Source: Oribacterium sp. UBA5894 (GTDB lineage: Bacteria > Bacillota > Clostridia > Lachnospirales > Lachnospiraceae). From it: a stretch of 18,696 nucleotides of DNA. The notes beneath the pieces are model-generated. The model made no database searches. It saw nothing but the letters and a program-made list of their open reading frames with translations, and had not been told where the DNA came from. A program made the translations under genes and the position numbers. The DNA lies in assembly GCA_002431355.1 (NCBI GenBank), contig DJEQ01000110.1, positions 1 to 18,696 on the forward strand, given 5' to 3'. This document shows, one piece after another, positions 6,500 to 13,764 of the stretch. How positions within the stretch are numbered: position 1 is the stretch's first letter; each line of letters opens with the position of its first letter.

Positions 6500-6553
6500 G
6501 CTCGAAGCGCCGTTTCAGAGGCAGGGGCTTCTGAAACGGGCTTCGAGCTTTTT
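6500..6553 (+). terminator. Intrinsic terminator after the MATE gene
   Basis: GCTCGAAGC..CGTTTCAG (6500-6518) pairs with CTGAAACGG..GCTTCGAGC (6531-6548), a long stem with a small internal mismatch and a 12-base loop, followed by TTTTT. Confidence 0.9.
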
Positions 6554-6601
6554 ATATCCCGGATTTATGAATCGTACAAAAATATTCTATTCATGCACTT
6601 C

Positions 6602-6641
6602 TTGTGTTTAACACATTAAAGTGCTATAAACATAAATGTTT
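6602..6641 (+). promoter_or_regulatory. Promoter with two palindromes upstream of the symporter
   Basis: TTGTGT (6602-6607), 17 bases, TATAAA (6625-6630). A 13-base palindrome TGTGTTTAACACA (6603-6615) overlaps the -35, and AAACAT-AA-ATGTTT (6628-6641) overlaps the -10 and the expected transcription start. Both positions suit repressor binding. The next 127 bases form the leader of the symporter gene. Confidence 0.65.
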
Positions 6642-6653
6642 AAATTTTTTACG

Positions 6654-6753
6654 CATATGTGGGAGACCGAAGGCACGGAAAGTCAGGCAGAGGCGTGTCG
6701 ATCCAGCTCTGGAGGCTGCAGGCGGAACGTCTTCTGTGAGCTCCACACATATG
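6654..6753 (+). ncRNA. Candidate structured leader RNA of the symporter gene
   Basis: CATATGTGGGAG (6654-6665) can pair with CTCCACACATATG (6741-6753), a 12-bp stem with one bulged base that closes a region of about 75 bases ending just before the GGGGGAA ribosome binding site. Inside are ACCGAAGG (6666-6673) and TCAGGCAGAGG, words reminiscent of the conserved CCGAAGG and CAGGCAAAAGG of glycine riboswitches, plus a possible GCACG/CGTGT stem. The spacing and the rest of the glycine fold are not evident, so the class call is only a suggestion. Confidence 0.35.
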
Positions 6754-6768
6754 GAAATGGGGGAAATC

Positions 6769-8019
6769 ATGAGTACTGAAAAGCAGAGTAAATGGGAAGC
6801 CTATAAGCAGCCGATCATTCTGATCAGCTGTGTGCTGGTGGGCGCAATTCTCGGCATTGCCCTGGGAGACAAGGCGGCATTTCTGTATCCGATCGGTCAG
6901 ATCTGGCTCAATATGCTCTTTGTGCTTCTGGTGCCGCTGATCTTCTTCTCGATTTCGAGTTCGATTGCCGCGATCGGGGATACGCGTCGGGTCGGGAAGC
7001 TTCTCGTGATGACGATTGCGATGTTCATCGTGACCGCGGCCATTGCGGGTGCCATCATGTTTATCGTGACGGCCATCTTTACGCCGGATACGAGCATCAC
7101 GATCGAGAATACGAGCGCAGCCGTCGAGACAACGGAGCAGTCGATCGGCGACCAGATCGTGAATACCTTCACCGTGAGTGATTTCCCGGATGTGATCACA
7201 CGTGCACACATCCTGCCGCTCATCGTCTTTACCGTCTTTTTCGGCATCACGGTATCGACGCTTGGCGAGAAGGGCCGTGCGGTTTCCGAGTGGCTCGCCA
7301 ATATGTCGACCGTGTTCTATCAGATGGTCAATCTTCTCATGAAGTTTGCACCGATCGGTCTTGCCTGCTATTTCGCAAACCTGACGGGAACCTATGGACC
7401 GGAGCTGCTCGCTTCGTATGGTCGTGGACTTCTCATCTACTATCCGACGATGTTCGCGTACTTCTTCATTTTCCTCGGACTCTATGCCTTTGTGGCGGCT
7501 GGAAAGTGGGGCGTACAGCATTTCTTTAAGGAAATCTTCGTACCGGCACTGACCGCCCTCGGCACCCGTTCCTCCGCGGCAGCCCTTCCACTGCAGCTTC
7601 GGGCCTGCGACAATATGAATGTGCCGCGGGAGGTTTCCTCTGTGGTCTGCCCAATGGGCGCAACGATGCACATGGATGGTGCCTGCCTTGCAACGGTCTA
7701 TGAGATCGCACTCTGCTGTGCCCTCTTTAATCACCCGCTGAATGGCCTTGGCGATTATGCCTATGCACTGGTCATCGCAGTGGCCGCTTCGGTAGCGGTA
7801 TCTTCGGTGCCAGGTGGTGGTGCAGCGATGGAGACCATGCTGATTTCGAGCTTCGGCTTCCCAAGTGCGGCGCTTCCGATCCTCATCATGATGACTCAGC
7901 TTTTCGATCCGGGCTGCACACTCGTGAACTCCTGTGGTGATACGGTGGCCTCCATGATGGTGAGCCGTTTCCTGTATGGAAAGGACTGGTATAAGAAGAA
8001 GGCAGAAACGGCAGCGTAA
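6769..8019 (+). CDS. DAACS-family sodium:dicarboxylate/amino-acid symporter
   Basis: A 416-residue inner-membrane symporter of the dicarboxylate/amino acid:cation (DAACS) family, which includes GltP, GltT, SstT and archaeal GltPh. Hydrophobic segments fill the protein, and the C-terminal transport core shows recognisable family elements: GTRSSAAALP (265-274) for the serine-rich HP1 hairpin, MGATMHMDGA (296-305) for the TM7 GATxNMDGT motif, SSVPGGGAA (345-353) for the HP2 tip, and DPGCTLVNSCGD (380-391) for the TM8 region. Two ligand/cation motifs are altered: NMDGT reads HMDGA, and the TM8 Arg seen in acidic amino-acid carriers appears as Cys382 or a neighbour. Substrate preference is therefore open. 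The start follows GGGGGAAATC; an in-frame ATG at 6751 is less well placed. Confidence 0.9.
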   Translation: MSTEKQSKWEAYKQPIILISCVLVGAILGIALGDKAAFLYPIGQIWLNMLFVLLVPLIFFSISSSIAAIGDTRRVGKLLVMTIAMFIVTAAIAGAIMFIVTAIFTPDTSITIENTSAAVETTEQSIGDQIVNTFTVSDFPDVITRAHILPLIVFTVFFGITVSTLGEKGRAVSEWLANMSTVFYQMVNLLMKFAPIGLACYFANLTGTYGPELLASYGRGLLIYYPTMFAYFFIFLGLYAFVAAGKWGVQHFFKEIFVPALTALGTRSSAAALPLQLRACDNMNVPREVSSVVCPMGATMHMDGACLATVYEIALCCALFNHPLNGLGDYAYALVIAVAASVAVSSVPGGGAAMETMLISSFGFPSAALPILIMMTQLFDPGCTLVNSCGDTVASMMVSRFLYGKDWYKKKAETAA

Positions 8020-8069
8020 GCTGTTTTCCGTAGTGTCTTCTGTACAAAAAAGTTTCAGATGAATAGAAT

Positions 8070-8103
8070 GTCCGCGGCACCGAAGTGTACGCGGACCTTT
8101 TTT
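8070..8103 (+). terminator. Intrinsic terminator after the symporter gene
   Basis: GTCCGCG (8070-8076) pairs with CGCGGAC (8090-8096), with CAC/GTG able to extend pairing inside the loop, followed by CTTTTTT. It ends 16 bases before the next start codon. Confidence 0.9.
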
Positions 8104-8119
8104 CAGAAAGAGGTGGACC

Positions 8120-8968
8120 ATGAAGCAGAATCGAAACTATCTTTTTAAGGACCCGGAGTACCAGGCGCCGGAGAAGCGGATTCCCTATGTCGATACGCTG
8201 GACTTCTTCGTCGAGGGGGCTGAGGTCTATGGCGAGGTCTATGTGCCAGGGGAGATCTATGCGCGGCCCCTGCCAACCGTCCTTCTCGTGCATGGCTTTC
8301 CAGGCATTGTCTCCAGTGATGACCTCGCGCAGGCACTCTGCCGTGCGGGCTTCCTCGTGATGCGGATGAATCATCGAGGCGCATGGAACTCAGAGGGAAG
8401 CTACTCGATTTCCGGCTGTGTGACGGATGCCGTGGCCCTCGCGAAATACGCGGCCATCGAGGGTGCGGAGCGCTATGGCGTGGACCCGGAGCGGATCTTC
8501 TTCTGTGGGCACAGCATGGGTGGTAATACGGTCCTCAATGCAAGCGTCCGTCTTCCGTGGATTCGCGGTACCGTCATGATGGCTCCCTATGACCTTGCCT
8601 ATGCCTTTACGAAGCAGGAGGAGCAGAGCCTCCGCGATATGATCGCGTCCTCGGATGGCCGTCTGCTTCGGCTCAATACAAAGGCCGAGCAGGAGCGGGT
8701 GTTTCAGGATGCAGAGAATCACTGGCAGGAATTTCACTTTACGAATGCCGTGCAGGCTATGAAGGATCGGAATTTGCTGATGATCGGTGGAACCCTCGAT
8801 CAGGTGGCACCGGTACAGGAAATGATCGAACCGCTCTGGACAGAGCTTGAAAAACTGGGAAGTGCGGCAAATCATCAGAAGGTGTATTTTTCAGCGGAGC
8901 ATGGCTTCCAGAGCTGCCGCGTCGCTCTTACGGAAACCATTGCGGACTGGCTGCTCACGCTGATCTGA
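8120..8968 (+). CDS. Alpha/beta-hydrolase fold protein
   Basis: A 282-residue cytosolic serine hydrolase with no signal peptide. VLLVHGFPG (54-62) gives the HG oxyanion region, FCGHSMGGN (128-136) is the nucleophile elbow with Ser132, GGTLDQVAP (223-231) offers Asp227 as the acid, and SAEHGF (258-263) offers His261 as the base, so the triad is complete. The overall layout resembles the acylaminoacyl-peptidase/BAAT-like and esterase branches of the fold; the natural substrate cannot be read from the sequence. GAGGTGG precedes the ATG. Transcription is probably its own or by read-through of the terminator immediately upstream; no clear separate promoter is visible in the 100-base gap. Confidence 0.9.
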   Translation: MKQNRNYLFKDPEYQAPEKRIPYVDTLDFFVEGAEVYGEVYVPGEIYARPLPTVLLVHGFPGIVSSDDLAQALCRAGFLVMRMNHRGAWNSEGSYSISGCVTDAVALAKYAAIEGAERYGVDPERIFFCGHSMGGNTVLNASVRLPWIRGTVMMAPYDLAYAFTKQEEQSLRDMIASSDGRLLRLNTKAEQERVFQDAENHWQEFHFTNAVQAMKDRNLLMIGGTLDQVAPVQEMIEPLWTELEKLGSAANHQKVYFSAEHGFQSCRVALTETIADWLLTLI

Positions 8969-9004
8969 GCGGCACGGTCGGACGAAAGAAGCGTAGAACA
9001 ATGA

Positions 9005-9047
9005 GGCGGTGGCCCGACGGGAGGGAGGATTCCGTCGGGCCACCGCC
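9005..9047 (+). terminator. 16-bp perfect hairpin after the hydrolase gene
   Basis: GGCGGTGGCCCGACGG (9005-9020) pairs perfectly with CCGTCGGGCCACCGCC (9032-9047) around an 11-base loop. Only TTCTT follows, so as a terminator it may depend on the very stable stem, or it may protect the RNA 3' end. Confidence 0.7.
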
Positions 9048-9071
9048 TTCTTATGGGACTTCAGGAAAAAG

Positions 9072-9122
9072 AAAATCGCAGGGATTTCCGGGCAGTGCTC
9101 GAAAAATTCCTGCGATTTTTAT
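9072..9122. terminator. Bidirectional terminator between convergent genes
   Basis: AAAATCGCAGG (9072-9082) pairs with CCTGCGATTTT (9109-9119), with further A/T pairing inside. On the plus strand a T-run follows, and on the minus strand a T-rich stretch (reverse complement of 9062-9075) follows, so it can end both the hydrolase and the L,D-transpeptidase transcripts. Confidence 0.85.
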
Positions 9123-9148
9123 ACTGCTGAGGTCTGTCCGCGATGCGA

Positions 9149-10288
9149 TCAGTCACATACGACCACGACGGTGCCCGGCGTGAGCAGATCGTAGAGCGTT
9201 TTTGCATTGGCCGGTGGCAGGTTGATGCATCCGTGACTTCCGTTCTTCAGATAGATGCTTCCACCGAAGCTTGAGCGCCAGTTTGCATCATGGAGACCGA
9301 TGTTTCCGTTGAATGGCATCCAGTAGGATACCGGTGTTTCATAGCTTGGCTTGCCGGTCTTCGGATCGATGCGTCCACGGAGAACGCGGTCCTTCTGCTT
9401 ATACTTTAAGGAGAAGACGCCGGTCGGGGTAGCGCGGTCCGGATCCGTCGCCGTACCGGTCACACACTTGCTGTCCCACACGCAGCTGCCATCCTTATAG
9501 TAGTAGACGTGCTGGGTGGAGAGATCGATCTCCACGAAGGTATTCCCCCACTGAGGCATCGCGGTCTGTGCCGCACGGGCGGAGTAGATCGGCTCTCGGG
9601 TCACCGACTGAAGGCTCTGAATGTTGGCCGTGAGTGCTGCGACCTCCTGGTCGAGGTCAATGCGCCAGCCATAGGAGGTTTTCAGCGATTTCGTCGTACC
9701 GTCTGCACTCTTCCAGGTCTGGACACCATCCTTCGTATCATACTTGTCCTTTAGGCTCTGTACATAGGCACGGACCTTCGTCGCGTCGAGGGTTACCGTA
9801 GCGCCCTGATTTCCGGTTACCCAGGAGGCGATCGTCAGTCCATCGAGGACCTCGGTCTGATTGTTTGGCATCTGGTAGGTAATGGTGATGCCATTGACGG
9901 TCGCAAGCTTCTGTCCGATGGCCATGGCCTCTGCCGGAGACAGTGCGCTTTGATTGATCGAGCTCATGTCGATGCTGGCACCACCGACCCCCGTGATGGT
10001 CTGCTGCGATGCCTGTGCAGCATTGGCCGCCTGCTGGGCTGCGCTCTGTGCAGCCTGTACCTGGGCCGTCGTCTGCTGGGCTGCATTCTGCGCGGCTGTG
10101 GTCTGCTGTGCAGCGGCAGAAGCATTGGCCCCTGGAACGGTGGTCGCAGCCGCCTGTATCTGCGCGTTTGCGGCCGCGGCGGCCTGCTGGGAAGCACTTG
10201 TCGAGATTCCATTTGCATAGGCTGTCAGCTGCAGCATCGCGCTCAGTGCCACAAATATGGTAACGATTTTCTTTAGACTCTTCTTCAT
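9149..10288 (-). CDS. Secreted YkuD-family L,D-transpeptidase
   Basis: A 379-residue exported enzyme predicted to form or edit 3-3 peptidoglycan cross-links. A signal peptide (about 1-25, KKSLKK then a hydrophobic core, ending LTAYA) is followed by a low-complexity Ala/Gln/Thr-rich segment (about 30-100), a middle domain (about 105-225) resembling the peptidoglycan-binding domain often placed before YkuD, and the YkuD catalytic domain (about 245-379) with SHGCINLPP, giving His352 and Cys354. HDANW earlier in the domain matches the conserved substrate-pocket histidine. I chose 10288 because AAAGG lies 10 bases upstream; an in-frame ATG at 10306 has no ribosome binding site. It is monocistronic, with its own promoter at 10324-10353 and the bidirectional terminator downstream. 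Confidence 0.93.
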   Translation of the reverse strand: MKKSLKKIVTIFVALSAMLQLTAYANGISTSASQQAAAAANAQIQAAATTVPGANASAAAQQTTAAQNAAQQTTAQVQAAQSAAQQAANAAQASQQTITGVGGASIDMSSINQSALSPAEAMAIGQKLATVNGITITYQMPNNQTEVLDGLTIASWVTGNQGATVTLDATKVRAYVQSLKDKYDTKDGVQTWKSADGTTKSLKTSYGWRIDLDQEVAALTANIQSLQSVTREPIYSARAAQTAMPQWGNTFVEIDLSTQHVYYYKDGSCVWDSKCVTGTATDPDRATPTGVFSLKYKQKDRVLRGRIDPKTGKPSYETPVSYWMPFNGNIGLHDANWRSSFGGSIYLKNGSHGCINLPPANAKTLYDLLTPGTVVVVCD

Positions 10289-10323
10289 ATGATCAACGCC
10301 TTTCATCGAAATATCACGTTGTA

Positions 10324-10353
10324 TTTATAAGAGACGATGCCCTGAACATGCAA
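10324..10353 (-). promoter_or_regulatory. Promoter of the L,D-transpeptidase gene
   Basis: On the minus strand TTGCAT (10353-10348), an 18-base spacer and TATAAA (10329-10324). The spacer contains one arm (10333-10344) of the 12-bp inverted repeat listed next, so the promoter could be controlled by a protein or structure there. Confidence 0.6.
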
Positions 10354-10431
10354 TCAGAGGATGTATTCCTTCGCCATCGAACGTCTCCTTGAAATGAGAC
10401 CCCTACACATGCCATCCGGCAGGGCATCGTC
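10333..10431. repeat. 12-bp perfect inverted repeat upstream of the L,D-transpeptidase
   Basis: GACGATGCCCTG (10333-10344) and CAGGGCATCGTC (10420-10431) are exact reverse complements 75 bases apart. Inside lies a small hairpin GTCTC/GAGAC (10383-10400), and a second one, CATCCG (10413-10418) with CGGATG (10431-10436), embraces the right arm. The arrangement could be two operator sites or a branched RNA. The 353-base gap 10289-10641 contains this repeat, the minus-strand promoter and the candidate promoter of the HIT gene, but no gene. Confidence 0.6.
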
Positions 10432-10543
10432 GGATGCTCTCTTTATATGGTAACGAATCTTCGATGAAAATGCTATAGAGAAGGGACACCGGATTCTTAC
10501 AAAATTTGAAAAAGCAGCGCCACTTTCTTTGCATGGCCTTCGG

Positions 10544-10552
10544 TGGTATACT
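10544..10552 (+). promoter_or_regulatory. Extended -10 element upstream of the HIT gene
   Basis: TGGTATACT is an extended -10 (TGn plus TATACT) about 90 bases before the start codon. The -35 is poor, as expected for extended -10 promoters. AGGAGG at the gene start gives efficient translation. Confidence 0.4.
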
Positions 10553-10641
10553 GAAGCGGAACGCTTCAGCGATATATGGAAGCAGAATGAATCGAAGCAT
10601 GCGGATCATCGCATGTATTTAAAAAGCAGGAGGATTTTAAA

Positions 10642-11088
10642 ATGGCAGACAGGGCGAAGGAACATCCAGATTGTGCGTACTGTGCAAAGGGAGAGCTGGT
10701 CGCGAAGTTCGGATATGAGATTTGTGAGCTTCCGGCTTCCACGGTATATCTTTTTAAGGAGCAGAGCCATCTAGGCAGATGCATTGTCGCATCGAAGCAT
10801 CATGTATCCGAGATGCTGGAGCTCAGCGGGGAGGACCGCGCAGCATTTATCGCCGATGTGGTGACCGTGGCCAATGCCATCCATGCGGTGCATCACCCGG
10901 ATAAGCTGAACTACGGTATGTACGGTGACACCGGCTGTCATCTGCACATGCACCTCGTACCGAAGTACAAGGATCAGTTTGAGTGGGGCGGAACCTTCGC
11001 CATGGATCCGAATATGAAGAAGATCACCGATGAGGCCGAGCTTGAGAAGATCGCTGCACCACTGCGGAAGGTCATTCTCGGAAAGTGA
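10642..11088 (+). CDS. HIT-family nucleotide hydrolase/transferase
   Basis: A 148-residue protein of the histidine triad superfamily. The catalytic motif is GCHLHMHLVPKY, with His100, His102 and His104; the middle histidine is the nucleophile attacking the alpha-phosphate of nucleotide derivatives such as AMP-lysine, Ap4A or AMP-N. A CAYC pair (Cys11, Cys14) and His52/His53 suggest the zinc site found in many bacterial HIT proteins. The length is typical. AGGAGG lies before the ATG. The threonine-aldolase-like gene follows after 25 bases with its own AGGAGGAG, so the two form an operon ending at 12224. Whether it acts on a metabolite of the same pathway cannot be told. Confidence 0.9.
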   Translation: MADRAKEHPDCAYCAKGELVAKFGYEICELPASTVYLFKEQSHLGRCIVASKHHVSEMLELSGEDRAAFIADVVTVANAIHAVHHPDKLNYGMYGDTGCHLHMHLVPKYKDQFEWGGTFAMDPNMKKITDEAELEKIAAPLRKVILGK

Positions 11089-11113
11089 TACGGCAGCGGT
11101 CAGGAGGAGTACA

Positions 11114-12154
11114 ATGCTGAATTTTGCAAGTGATTATACCGAGGGCTGCCATCCGAAGGTACTGGAGGCACTCACAAAGACCAACATGGAGCAGCTGACC
11201 GGGTATGGCACAGATACCTATACGGAGCGCGCAAAGGAGAAGATCCGAAGCTTTATCGGCTGCCCGAAGGCAGAAATCTTTTTCCTGACCGGCGGTACGC
11301 AGACGAACCAGACGGTGATTGACACCACGCTTCGTATGTATGAGGGCGTGGTGGCCGTTCAGTCCGGTCATGTCAACTGCCACGAGGCCGGCGCCATCGA
11401 GTTTACGGGCCACAAGGTCATGGCACTCCCGAGCCACGAGGGTAAGATGGACGCCACGGAGCTTGACCACATGGTGGCCGCCTTCTATGCGGACGGGGAT
11501 CATGACCACATGGTCTTCCCAGGCATGGTGTACATCAGTCACCCGACCGAGTACGGCACGCTCTATCGGAAGGCCGAGCTGGAAGCGATTTCGGAGGTCT
11601 GTCATAAGTGGCAGCTTCCGCTCTTCCTGGATGGAGCCCGTCTCGGCTACGGCCTCATGAGCCACGACACCGACGTCACGATCGACGACATTGCCCGCTG
11701 CACGGATGTGTTCTACATCGGCGGCACGAAGGTCGGTGCCCTCTGTGGAGAGGCGGTCGTCTATCCGAAGGGAGATGCACCGAAGCAGATGGTGACGATG
11801 ATCAAGGAGCATGGCGCGCTGCTTGCCAAGGGACGTCTGAATGGTGTGCAGTTTGATGCGCTCTTCACCGACCATCTCTATACGGAGATTTCGGCCAATG
11901 CCATCGACCGCGCCGAGGAGCTGAAGGCGGTTTTCCGTGACCGCGGCTATGCCTTCTTCCTGAATTCACCGACGAACCAGCAGTTTGTGATCATGCCGAA
12001 GAAAACGCTCGAGGCCCTGACGGCGAAGGACGTCATTTTCTCGACCTGGGAGCCGTATGATGAGGAACAGATGGTGGTCCGTTTCTGCACCTCCTGGGCG
12101 ACCACGAGTGCACAGGTGGCGGCGCTGGCCACAATCCTCGATGAGGTGCGCTGA
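11114..12154 (+). CDS. Threonine aldolase-family PLP enzyme
   Basis: A 346-residue fold-type I pyridoxal-phosphate enzyme of the beta-eliminating lyase/threonine aldolase family, which cleaves L-threonine or allo-threonine to glycine and acetaldehyde. Visible elements: SDYTEG at the N-terminus (family has DNxTx), the phosphate-binding LTGGTQTNQ (58-66), GHVNCHEAGA (85-94) with the stacking histidine, LDGARLGYG (172-180) with Asp173 bonding the PLP nitrogen, and YIGGTKVGAL (201-210) with Lys206 for the Schiff base. AGGAGGAG precedes the ATG at 11114; the frame is open further upstream to 11030 but would overlap the HIT gene. Some members of this family act on phenylserine or other beta-hydroxy amino acids, so the exact substrate is inferred. 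Confidence 0.88.
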   Translation: MLNFASDYTEGCHPKVLEALTKTNMEQLTGYGTDTYTERAKEKIRSFIGCPKAEIFFLTGGTQTNQTVIDTTLRMYEGVVAVQSGHVNCHEAGAIEFTGHKVMALPSHEGKMDATELDHMVAAFYADGDHDHMVFPGMVYISHPTEYGTLYRKAELEAISEVCHKWQLPLFLDGARLGYGLMSHDTDVTIDDIARCTDVFYIGGTKVGALCGEAVVYPKGDAPKQMVTMIKEHGALLAKGRLNGVQFDALFTDHLYTEISANAIDRAEELKAVFRDRGYAFFLNSPTNQQFVIMPKKTLEALTAKDVIFSTWEPYDEEQMVVRFCTSWATTSAQVAALATILDEVR

Positions 12155-12195
12155 GCAGAAAAAGCACTTCGATGTATGAAATGAAACAGGACACG

Positions 12196-12224
12196 GCGAG
12201 AGGAGAGGCCTCCTCTCGCTTTTT
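12196..12224 (+). terminator. Intrinsic terminator of the HIT/aldolase operon
   Basis: GCGAGAGGAG (12196-12205) pairs perfectly with CTCCTCTCGC (12210-12219) around a 4-base loop, followed by TTTTT. Confidence 0.95.
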
Positions 12225-12246
12225 GATGGGATGCTCCAGCTCTCGC

Positions 12247-12402
12247 GCCCGGCGGATGCCAGGGAGTCATACCGCCCACTGGTGAATCGCAGCCCCGTGC
12301 CCGGCGGATGCCAGGGAGTCATACCGCCCACTGGTGAATCGCAGCCCCGTGCCCGGCGGATGCCAGGAAGCCATACCGCCCGCTGGTGAATCGCAGCCCA
12401 CG
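12247..12402. repeat. Three tandem 52-bp hairpin-bearing repeats
   Basis: Units at 12247-12298, 12299-12350 and 12351-12402 follow each other without spacers. The first two are identical; the third differs at about five positions. Each contains GGCGGATG and CAT(a)CCGCC (12251-12258 with 12268-12276 in unit 1), an 8-bp stem with one bulge around a 9-base loop. Two of the changes in unit 3 fall in the loop and none in the stem. It lies between the aldolase operon terminator and the next promoter. Apart from this array and the two signals, the 417-base gap 12155-12571 holds no gene. Confidence 0.9.
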
Positions 12403-12440
12403 GGCTCGCGGATGGTCACCGATGGCGAAGGCCCCTCGTA

Positions 12441-12469
12441 TTGAAAAGACCTCCATTCCTTGGTACAAT
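12441..12469 (+). promoter_or_regulatory. Strong sigma-A promoter of the envelope operon
   Basis: TTGAAA (12441-12446), 17 bases, TACAAT (12464-12469), with TGG directly before the -10 (extended -10). It sits 103 bases before the first gene of the five-gene run. Confidence 0.8.
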
Positions 12470-12571
12470 AAAGTGATGATTTTAAGGAAGCCTTGCTGCC
12501 GGATTTTCGGGCAGGAGGGCGACGATTTTTCATAAAATTTCCGCGCGGTGTACTCGAAAGGAGGCGTGACG

Positions 12572-13750
12572 ATGAAATTACGAAAGCTCTTATGGACCAC
12601 GGCGGCCTGTGTCCTGATGTTCGCGATGAATGCCTTCGCCGCAAATATCAGCACGGTTCGCCTGGATCTGGCGCCAGAGGAAGAGAGCACGATGACGGCA
12701 GGTGAGATGTCGAGCGGTGAGGAACCGGCCATCTACGATCAGCTTTACTTCGTCTATGATTACAGCACCTCCGGCGATAAGACGAAGCCTGGAAAATCCT
12801 ACACCTATACGGTGGAGGTGCATCCGGCAGCGGGCAATGCCTTCAGTGCGGACTGTGCCGTTGAGGTACGAGGTGCGACGAAGGTCGAGATCCTCAGCCG
12901 AAACGAGAGCGTCGTCCGGCTCCGCTGCACGACCTACCCTTTCTATGTGCTGAAAAATCCGACCGGCTTTGAACGAAACGGTGATGAAATCAGCTGGGCG
13001 AAGGTCAACTATGCGACGAAGTACAATGTCTATGTCTACTGGACGGATGCGGATGGTGACAATCACGAAACCAGAACGTCCGTGACAGGCACGAAGCATG
13101 CGATCAATATCTCGAGCTATGACTCGAATGGCCGCTCGGTCGATCATATTTCCGTGCAGGCGGCAGCCAGCGGGGATGGTGGAGACTTCATGGCGAAGTC
13201 CATGTTCATCTGTGATGATACAACGGTCGACGGAGACAAGACGGAATCCGAATACAGCTTCTCGATTCCGACCGCCCGCTCCAATGCGATTGTGACGAGC
13301 AGCTCGACCGTGAAGGTAAAGAACAGTGCAGACAAGATCTTCGGACCGGGCTTTAACCTTCAGAATGGAAGCCCGGCAAGCACGCTGAATGCAGCAGGAA
13401 CGACCGGGACCGGCAGTGGACAGTGGATGCGCTACATGAACAAGTGGTACTATATCGCAGGCAACCAGTTCCTGACGGGCTGGCTCTGTCCGGATGGTCT
13501 GAACTGGTACCTGATGGGCTCCGATGGTGCAATGCTGACCGGTCTTCAGCGTGTGGACGGCCGCTGGTATCTCCTGAATACGACAGAGGGTGCCACCTAC
13601 GGCGCGATGCTGCATGGCTGGTGGAAGGTGAACGACAAATACTATTACTTTAACGAGCTTCATGACGGTACGTACGGAGCCATGCTGACGAACACGACAA
13701 CGCCGGACGGACTTCATGTGGGTGCGGATGGCGCATGGCTCGGCTATTGA
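12572..13750 (+). CDS. Secreted protein with C-terminal cell-wall-binding repeats
   Basis: A 392-residue exported protein. A signal peptide covers about residues 1-24 (KLRK, hydrophobic core, then AFA). Residues about 55-250 form a beta-rich region of unknown family; after NPTGF it reads like a fibronectin type III-like module (SWAKVNYATKYNVYVYW). From about 284 the C-terminus has repeated aromatic-glycine units (KWYYIAGNQFLTGW, NWYLMGSDGAML, RWYLLN, KYYYFN, ending DGAWLGY), the pattern of choline-binding/CW_binding_1 repeats that attach proteins to wall polymers. No catalytic motif is seen. AAAGGAGG lies 8 bases before the ATG. It is the first gene of the operon and is 14 bases ahead of the nucleotidyltransferase gene. 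Confidence 0.85.
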   Translation: MKLRKLLWTTAACVLMFAMNAFAANISTVRLDLAPEEESTMTAGEMSSGEEPAIYDQLYFVYDYSTSGDKTKPGKSYTYTVEVHPAAGNAFSADCAVEVRGATKVEILSRNESVVRLRCTTYPFYVLKNPTGFERNGDEISWAKVNYATKYNVYVYWTDADGDNHETRTSVTGTKHAINISSYDSNGRSVDHISVQAAASGDGGDFMAKSMFICDDTTVDGDKTESEYSFSIPTARSNAIVTSSSTVKVKNSADKIFGPGFNLQNGSPASTLNAAGTTGTGSGQWMRYMNKWYYIAGNQFLTGWLCPDGLNWYLMGSDGAMLTGLQRVDGRWYLLNTTEGATYGAMLHGWWKVNDKYYYFNELHDGTYGAMLTNTTTPDGLHVGADGAWLGY

Positions 13751-13764
13751 CGGGAGGAAATAAA

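Noticed and set aside
6649..8121. 490-codon minus-strand frame opposite the symporter
   Set aside because: His/Arg/Asp-rich translation with no recognisable domain, opposite a clear DAACS transporter.
12247..12402. CRISPR repeats or a coding repeat protein at the 52-bp tandem repeats
   Set aside because: The units are contiguous with no spacers, and 52 is not a multiple of three, so reading frame changes from unit to unit.
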